64,000 nucleotides of DNA, from positions 17,525,101 through 17,589,100 of the forward strand of contig ML664161.1 in assembly GCA_007570785.1 (NCBI GenBank), written 5' to 3'. The stretch is from Antilocapra americana (Eukaryota; Chordata; Mammalia; Artiodactyla; Antilocapridae). The number at the start of each line of letters is the position of its first letter. Within the stretch, counting starts at the first letter, position 1. Shown here piece after piece: positions 56,959 to 64,000 of the stretch. The position numbers and the translations under genes are program-made. The notes under the pieces were generated by a model that saw only the letters and a program-made list of their open reading frames with translations, had not been told where the DNA came from and did no database searches.

Positions 56959-57856
56959 TATGCAAATATATATCCACACCACTAGCAGACCACATATTGA
57001 AAAATATATGTATATAGTATATAAGTGTGAATATAATATGCAGTCTAGTGATGGCCCAGAGGCTGATTGGGGAAACAGGTGTAAGTGAAGTTAGGGACTT
57101 AGAATGTTCCAGTCGTGAAATAACATGATCCTAAACTGCCTCTGTGTCAATGACAAGAAAAATATTGGTTGTATGAAGTATTAGGAGGAAAGAGTTGATG
57201 ATGAGAGAGGCAAAAACAGCACAGAGAACCCAATTTTCTGAATACAAAGCTAATTTCTGGACATCTGCAAGAGAATTCGTGTGGTATCGATGATGGCCAT
57301 CCCTCTCCTGCACACACAGACACCCAAAGGAGCCTTCAGTATGTGGATGTTCAGGTGGGACTGATAAATGGATGCTGAAACAGGCGCTTCTACACTGTTT
57401 ATATTAAGACTGCCCTTTGAATTGCAGCTGTGGCATCTATTTGCAGAGTTTGATTAATTTTTCATTTTAGATTCACGTCCTTCCCATTGTTTTAGCTGAG
57501 AAATAAACAGCATGCTCAGGGTCATCAATGAGAAAAGAAGTTGAAAATCCCAGTTTCAGTGCTTTTGAACTGATTGCAGTCATAGTCCATCCTAATGGAT
57601 TTACTGCTGAAGGATGTCAGTTAGACAAAATGCAAAGCACACCTTGATTGCTCTGCGATACAGAGGCCATGATCAAATTCCTGTGAAGGACTCAAGGGAT
57701 ATGCTTGGGAATTAATTAAACAGATTTCCTCCCTAACTTTTTAAAATCATAAAAACAGAAACATCATACAAATCATTTGTATATTTTTATTTTCCATATT
57801 TTCTTCTAATCTGTAAGCATTTATATCTGTGTCTCAGTTATGCTTTAAGTTTTACT
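56959..57856. other. Unassigned sequence
   Basis: Nothing recognised. Confidence 0.45.
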
Positions 57857-57918
57857 TGCTGCTGCTAAGTCACTTAAGTCATGTCTGACTCTGCGACCCC
57901 ATAGCCGGCAGCCCACCA
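57857..57918 (-). repeat. BOV-A2 tail fragment
   Basis: About 62 bp of the BOV-A2 3' end ('ttgctgctgctaagtcac' to 'agccggcagcccacca'). Strongly 5'-truncated. Confidence 0.88.
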
Positions 57919-58569
57919 TTTCATTTAATATGCACAAAAATATTTTCCCATGTTTCTCTATATTATTTCTAAATATCTTTTGTCATGAATCCATGATATC
58001 TCCATAGATTTAGATACCTTGATTTATTATCTTTCTATTTGAATATTTTAGATTTTTTTCCCAAAATTTTCACTTTTAGGTGATGTTGCAGTACATGAAA
58101 GTTTTGTCTTGTTCAATTATTTACCCAGTAATTAATTCCTCAAGATGGGAATAGTAAGCTCAACAGTAAAAGCCGTTTGAACTCTTGATACATATTGCTA
58201 AATTGCTTTCCTAAGTGGTTTAGCAATTATATAACAAAAATAAATGAGTGCAAACAGATATGGTTGCATACTTACCATGTACAATGTCCTGTTTAGGTAT
58301 AGCTGAAGTATGGGATATCTTTGGAAGAGAAAAAAATGGCAATACCAGGTTACAACTTGGAATTTTGCTGTGGTTGGAAAAACAGAAACACAAGCAGGAA
58401 ACAATTCTTAGGGTATAAAATTGTTATGTAAGAAATGTTGGAAACCCAGGGGATATTGAGAGAATATCGGCATATTAAAGATGGGAAACTGGAGTTCTTA
58501 CACGTAGAGTTGAGGTTGAGTGAGAGAGCTACAGAAGAAGTGTTTTAGGATGAACCCTGTATTAATTTC
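57919..58569. other. AT-rich unassigned sequence
   Basis: 57925-58140 has an old-L1 look ('atgtttctctatattatttc'), but the assignment is not safe. No gene. Confidence 0.4.
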
Positions 58570-58995
58570 CTGGGGCTACAGTAACAATGTGCCACAAACT
58601 CTGTTGCTTATACAACAGAAATTTTCTTGCCAGTTTTAGAGGGTAGAAATTTGAAATGAAGTTGTTGGCCAAGTTGGTTTCTCATGAGGGCTGTGGGGAG
58701 AGTGTTTCATTTCCCTCTCCTAGCTACTGGTAGCCTCTCCCTGGCTTCCTTGGCTTGTAGATGACCCTTTCCCTGTGTCTTGCTTTACACTGTCTTCCCT
58801 CTAAGTCTCCATGTCCAAATCTCCCCCTTTTCATAAGGACACAGTTGTATCTGAATTAGGGCCCACTCTAAGAATCTCATTGGAGTTTAATCATCTGCAA
58901 AGACTCTATTTTCAAGTAAGGTCACACTCACAGGTACTTGGGGACTTTGGATTCCAGTATCTTTCTGGGACACTCCAGTCAACCTGTAACAAGCT
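58570..58995 (-). repeat. MLT1A-like MaLR LTR
   Basis: Minus-strand LTR, nearly full length: 'taatttcctggggctacag', 'tggcttccttggcttgtag', 'ccttttcataaggacacag' split, 'caagtaaggtcacactcac'. Confidence 0.8.
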
Positions 58996-59054
58996 CTTAA
59001 TAAAAGTTTTTGTGCAGATAAGGGTGGATTAAGTGCAGTATAAAGCATGAAGTT

Positions 59055-59189
59055 TGAAGTCAGGTAGTGTTCAAACTCCAAATTGTGTTTGAATCCCAAT
59101 TTGGCTTCTTACTGGTTCTGTGATCTTGAGTAATTTATTTATGTCTCTGAGCCTCTAGTTGCCTCATTGTAAAATTAAATGATTCTTTG
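59055..59189 (+). repeat. MIR SINE fragment
   Basis: Plus-strand MIR: 'gtgtttgaatcccaatttgg', 'ggttctgtgatcttgagtaa', 'ctctgagcctctagttgcc'. BovB cuts it off at about 59190. Confidence 0.78.
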
Positions 59190-59395
59190 AATCAGGTGGA
59201 AAAAGTAATGGAGCTTCAGCTTCAGCATCAATCCGTCCAATGGATATTCAGGGTTGATTTCCTTTAGGATTGACTGGTTTGATATTCTTGCAGTCCAAGG
59301 GACTCTCAAGAGTTTTCTCCAGCACCACACTTCAAAAGCATCAATTCTTTGGCATTCAGCCTTTTTTTTTAATTGTCCAGCTCTCACATTGGCAG
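59190..59395 (-). repeat. BovB LINE internal fragment
   Basis: Minus-strand BovB lacking its 3' end: starts at 'atcaggtggaaaaagtaatgg' (shortened) and ends near 'tccagctctcacattgg'. Without the 3' terminus this is not a simple truncated insertion, so a later deletion is likely. Confidence 0.85.
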
Positions 59396-61039
59396 GTGGA
59401 GTAGGGATAATTTTAGCATTTTGTAAATGAAGAAAAAGTAACTGGAGTAGTAAATGATCTACTTGTGGCATACCCAGATAGGAATAGGTCTTTATTCAGT
59501 GAGAATGTGGGGCTGCTTATCTGCTCTCTGACTCTGGGCTTTGAAATAATTTAATTATAATTTGAATTCACTTGGTTCAGATGTGTCTTTCTAAAATTGT
59601 TCTTACTTGGAATTTTTAAAATAAGGATACCAGAAAGAAATAATTGAGAATGGTTGAAATGATGCTATGAAAGAATAGTATAAGGTTTATTAAAGTTGCT
59701 GTAACCAACAAACTATTCCTAAAACTCTAAATGTCTTTTTCTAGTTTGGGAAGTAGGGAAATCCTTAAATTGGTGTACATGTATCTGCCTGATCCAGATT
59801 GTATATTGTTTGTATTTGTGTGCAAAGTGTAATTGTGGCTGAGCTGTGTGTCATCTGGTAATCCTCAGCTGCAGCCCATGCTGCTTCACACTTCCTCTAT
59901 CTTCTGTACTCGTCTTGTCATTGGCTTGAATCAGAGTCTAAATACTCCTTGCCTAGAGTTCTCAGCCTCACTAATTGCTCCAAGTTAGAACCTTAGCAAC
60001 AAAATTTTGGTACATGAAATGAAATCCTTGGAACTTGTGCTGTTTTCCATGTGTTACATCTAGAGGAATGGAGAGCCAGTTTCTGGTTTGAAAGATGGTA
60101 CAATACTCAGAACATAAGTTAAGACAGGTCCTGTTCTGAAGTTAGCAGGTATACCATGGGAGATACCCAGGGAAATTTTTTTTGTATATTGACTTTTCCT
60201 AAGAAGCCTTGTAATGTTATATTATTACTATCTGGGTTGTTCCAGGGACCCACTAATCCACTGTAGGTTTTAATTGGCCTTGGAGATGTGAGATTGGCCT
60301 GCTGGTGATTGAAAAACTCGGCTCTCATCTGAACTGCGGGTCCACTGGGAGGTCTAACAGTTTCAACCATAGCAGTAGGTCATCTGTTGTTCCATTATAA
60401 TTCCCTAATGGTCAACAAACCATAAAAAGCACTTAGAAACCCTGGGCTTTTAAAGCAAGAGCATGGGAAAGGAAGTAACTCGTGTCTTCTCCCTCCCAGC
60501 CCACAGGGACAGATACTGTCAAAGTCTGGGTACCCTATTGTAGGATGTATGCAGTTGGCATCAGAAACAGGAGGGCAGGATTTTCCTGAAAGATAGTTCC
60601 TGTTTGAAAAGCCTGAGGAGAAGGGGTGAGGCTTTGGATAGTCATAGAATACTACAGATGAAGAAAGTTAGTCCTGGCAGTCTGGATATAAGGCCATGGC
60701 TCAGTGTTTGCAGTGTATTTTCTCAGATTACCTCTCTTGGGCCAAGTGAAAGTCTGTTGCACAGAGTTTTCTGAGGATTAGTCCATTAGGAGAGTTTTCC
60801 CTTACATAGCTCAATTGCTTAATATTGCTTATAAAAGATAAGTTTAATGCCACTGAAAATTTCAACATTCTTTTGATGAAAATAAATTAAGAATACAAAG
60901 TTTTTTTCTCATTTATTCACTCAAATGATACATTACAAACTAAAGCTCACATAAGGTAGGAACATTTAGTGTGACCATTGTGTTTTCTTTACACAAGTCA
61001 GGAAAATCATGATAATGTTATATTTTCAAATGTATTATT
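59396..61039. other. Unassigned sequence
   Basis: No gene or named repeat recognised. An 83-codon minus frame at 60119-60370 has no domain that I can identify. Confidence 0.4.
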
Positions 61040-61302
61040 TGTTTATTATTATTTTTATTGAAGCATAGTTGACTCACATATTAGTTTCATATGTACAACA
61101 TATTGATTCAATATTTTTTATAGATTATGCACCTTGCAAAATCCCTGTGTTGAACATTACATTCCTGACTTATTTTATAATTGGTGGTTTGTACCTCTTA
61201 ATCCTCTTCAACTATTTGGCTCATCTTCTACCACACTCTCCCTTTAGCAAACACTAATTTGTACCTGTGAGTCTGTTTCTATTTTGTTGAAACTGTGGTA
61301 TT

Positions 61303-61515
61303 CCCTGCTGGCTCAGTGGTAAAGAATCTGCCTACAATGCAGGAGATGTGGGTCTGATCCCTGGATCAGGAAGATCCTCTGGAGTAGGAAATGGCAACCC
61401 ACTTCAGTATTCTTGCTCGGAGAATCTCATGGACAGTGGAGCCTGGCCGACTTCAGTCCAAGAGGTTGCAAAAAGTTGGACATGACTAAGTGACTAAACA
61501 TACACACAAACACAC
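61303..61515 (+). repeat. Bov-tA SINE
   Basis: Plus-strand Bov-tA from 'gtattccctgctggctcag' to 'gactaagtgactaaac', with an ACAC-rich tail. Inserted in L1. Confidence 0.88.
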
Positions 61516-62053
61516 ATATTTGTTCATTTGTTTTGCTTTTTAGATTCCACTTATAAGTGAACACATACAGTTTTTATCTTTCTCTGTCTTAGTTCACTTA
61601 GAATAATACCTTCCAGATTTATCCATGTTGTCTCAAATAGTAAGATATCATCTTTTTTCCAATAACTAATAAAAAATAGTAATATTTCTATGTGTATGTA
61701 TCTTTATACATTCATCTGTTGATGGGCACTGAGACTGCTTCCATATCTTGGCTATTATAAATAGTTCTGCAATAAACATTGGGGTACATATATCTTTTTG
61801 AATTAGTGTTTCTGTTTTCTTTGGATAAATATTAAGAAGTGGAATTGCTGGGTCTTATGGTAGCTCTATTTTAAATTTTTTGAAGAACCATAATGGTTCT
61901 TCAATCTGTACACTGTAACGACTGTACCAATTTACATTCCCATCAACAGTGTGTGAGTGTTCCCTTTTTTCCACATTCCCACTAACACTTCTTATTTGTT
62001 GTCTTTCTGATAATAACCATTTTGACAGATGCAAGGTGATGTCTCATTGTACT

Positions 62054-63781
62054 TTAGAAAGGCAATGCCAAAGAATGCTCAAACTACCGCACAGTTGGAC
62101 TCATCTCACACGCTAGTAAAGTAATTCTCAAAATTCTCCAAGCCAGGCTTCAGCAATACATGAACCATAAACTTCCAGATGTTCAAGCTGGTTTTAGAAA
62201 AGGCAGAGGAACTAGAGATCAAATTGCCAACATCCGATGGATCATCGAAAAAGCAAGAGAGTTCCAGAAAAACATCTACTTCTGCTTTATTGACTATGCC
62301 AAAGCCTTTGACTATATGGGTCACAATAAACTGTGGAAAATTCTGAAAGAGATGGGAATACCAGACCATCTGACCTGTGCTCCGGCCGCTAGCTGGGCGC
62401 AGTCGCTCTGGCCCACAGAGCAATCAACGGAGGCTCCGAATCCACCTGAAAACGGATGAAAGGGTTGGGACAAGAGACGCAAAGAATGGCAGCAAGACAA
62501 GGATCCTGATCAAGCTGCAAAACTTTATTGAGCGCAAGACGATTATATAGAAGGAGGAAGGGAGGGAGGGGAAAGGAAGGGAGGAGCTCTGACAGGCATA
62601 TAGGGAGTACGTGTCTTGTGGGTGATTGGCCTGTCGGATATACGTTCGCCGCATGATCCTTTTGGTGATTTGCCAGCCGAATGTATGGCTGGCGCGTAAT
62701 CAGCGCCTTATATGGCAACAGGCTTGCAGTGCTCCGACCGTAATGGCTCTGGCTGATTGCATCAGCCGGCTGGGCCCCAACAGACCTGCCTCTTGAGAAA
62801 CCTGTATGCAGGTCAGGAAGCAACAGTTAGAACTGGACATGGAACAACACACTGGCTCCAAATAGGAAAAGGAGTACATCAAGGCTGTATATTGTCACCC
62901 TGCTTATTTAACTTATACGCAGAGTAAATCATGAGAAAATCTGGGCTGGAAGAAGCAGAAGGTGGAATCAAGATTGCTGGGAGAAAAATCAATAACCTCA
63001 AATATACAGACAACACCACCCTTATGGCAGAAAGTGAAGAGGAACTAAAAAGCCTCTTGCTGAAAGTGAAAGAGGAGAGTGAAAACGTTGGCTTAAGGCT
63101 CAGCATTCAGAAAACTAAGATCATGGCATCTGCTTCCATCACTTCATGGCAAATAGATGGGGAGACAGTGGAAACAGTATCAGACTTTATTTTGGGGGGC
63201 TCCAAAATCACTGCAGATGGTGATTGCAGCGGTGAAATCAAAAGACGCTTACTCCTTGGAAGGAAAGTTATGGCCAGCCTAGATAGCATATTGAAAAGCA
63301 GAGACATTACTTTGCCAATAAAGGTCCGTCTAGTCAAGGCTATGGTTTTTCCAGTAGTCATGTATGGATGTGAGAGTTGGATGGTGAAGAAAGCTGAGTG
63401 CTGAAGAATTGATGATTTTGAACTGTGGTGTTGGAGAAGACTCTTGAGAGTCCCTTGGACTGCAAGGTGATCCAACCAGTCCATCCTAAAGGAGATCAGT
63501 CCTGGGTGTTCATTGGAAGGATTGATGTTGAAACTGAAACTCCAATAGTTTGGCCACCTCATGCGAAGAGTTGACTCATTGGAAAAGACCCTGATGCTGG
63601 GAAGGATTGGGGGCAGGAGGAGAAGGGGACAACAGAGGATGAGATGGCTGGATGGCGTCACCCACTCAGTGGACATGGGTTTGGGTGGACTTGGGAATTG
63701 GTGATGGACAGGGAGGCCTGGTGTACTGTGATTCATGGGGTTGCAAAGAGTCAGACATGACTTTGACTGAACTGAACTGAA
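62054..63781 (+). repeat. BovB LINE (+), RT region, split by a solo LTR
   Basis: The most 5'-extended BovB here, about 1.3 kb without the LTR. One frame (from 62160) has the RT motif FIDYAKAFD at 62286-62312. A second (62931-63404, 157 codons) carries the next palm segment, but YADD is replaced by YTDN (63003-63014), losing both a consensus Ala and a catalytic Asp. Stops and the LTR separate the frames. It ends in 'ctgaactgaactga' repeats. Confidence 0.95.
62378..62783 (-). mobile_element. Solo ERV LTR, 406 bp, 6-bp target duplication
   Basis: Begins TG and ends CA, with GACCTG on both sides (62372-62377, 62784-62789). Read on the minus strand it has a TATA-like box (62543-62549) and AATAAA (62524-62529) only about 15 bp apart. 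That implies a very short R region, as in betaretroviruses. The 6-bp duplication also points to class II (beta-like). No internal viral genes remain. It splits the BovB RT frame. Confidence 0.92.
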
Positions 63782-64000
63782 CATGATTGGTGATGTTGAG
63801 CACCTTTTCATGTACCTGTTGGCCCTTTGCATGTCTTCTTTGGAAAACTGTCTATTCGTATCTTCTGCCCATTTTTAATTAGACTGTTCTTTGATGTTAA
63901 GTTCTATGATTTTCTAAAGATATACTTTGGATATTAAATCCTGATCAGACATATCAATTGCAACTATCTTCCATTCAGTAGGTTACCTTTTCATCTTGTA

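Larger units (their letters stand above)
61040..64000 (-). repeat. L1 LINE (-), broken by Bov-tA and BovB; runs off window
   Basis: Minus-strand L1 3'UTR and ORF2 tail: 'ccatatcttggctattataa', 'gtggaattgctgggtctta', 'ttccacattcccactaacac'. It resumes after BovB as 'ggtgatgttgagcaccttttc' (shortened) and continues to the window edge. Bov-tA (61303-61515) and BovB (62054-63781) are inserted. Confidence 0.85.

Noticed and set aside
62378..62783. CpG island promoter of a host gene
   Set aside because: The G+C-richer segment has exact LTR ends and a 6-bp duplication, so it is an inserted LTR.
63107..63832. 241-codon minus-strand frame
   Set aside because: It is antisense to a plus-strand BovB; the true coding sense is the RT-like frame on the other strand.

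Overview
The window is ruminant nuclear DNA, almost certainly from a bovid and most like cattle or a close relative. The evidence is the density of lineage-specific retroposons: ten BovB LINE pieces, about 25 Bov-tA and BOV-A2 SINE copies or pieces, ruminant L1 3' ends of two types, and cetartiodactyl CHR SINEs. These lie on an older mammalian background of L2, MIR, MLT1/MaLR LTRs, MER5-type hAT elements and ancient L1. The sequence is AT-rich. I found no protein-coding gene, no functional tRNA, rRNA or other RNA gene, and no CRISPR array. Every recognisable reading frame of any length is decayed L1 ORF2 or BovB reverse transcriptase. The window is best read as intergenic or deep intronic sequence.

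Layout. 1-5.2 kb: AT-rich unique DNA, then a stack of L1 pieces of both strands cut by Bov-tA and BovB, ending in a small L1 foldback and a CHR SINE. 5.2-8.4 kb: unique DNA, L2, a young L1 3' end and a MER33-like element. 8.4-10.2 kb: two L1 3' halves head to head, with an assembly gap (10 N) between them. 10.4-11.6 kb: a SINE fused to a long minus-strand BovB that still shows the YADD catalytic box. 13-18 kb: SINEs, a plus-strand L1 with a SINE in it, L2, MLT1 with a GT/GA microsatellite, and an ancient L1. 18-30 kb: mostly old or unassigned DNA with L2, MER5 and MIR, closing with an L1 that carries an apparent 3' transduction. 30.8-38.8 kb: a near-continuous mosaic of ancient minus-strand L1 broken by a SINE, an MLT1-type LTR, another old repeat, BovB copies, a 1.7-kb young L1 (second N gap) and a CHR-2 SINE. 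41.4-42.6 kb: a BOV-A2 SINE split by a 1.04-kb solo LTR. 43.6-44.3 kb: a clean L1 insertion with a 15-bp target duplication. 46-52 kb: BOV-A2, BovB, L2, MLT1 and MIR. 52-59.4 kb: L2, SINEs, MLT1 and MIR. 61-64 kb: an L1 broken by a SINE and by a BovB that is itself broken by a 406-bp solo LTR.

There is no gene network to describe. What the window records is a history of insertion: L2, MIR, MLT1 and ancient L1 first, then CHR and BovB/Bov-tA, then ruminant L1, BOV-A2 and the two solo LTRs. The most informative loci are the two nested solo LTRs with intact target duplications, the L1 with a candidate 3' transduction, the L1 inverted pair at the first N gap, and a CTCF-like core directly beside a BOV-A2 insertion. 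Repeat family names are from memory of consensus sequences, not from a database search.
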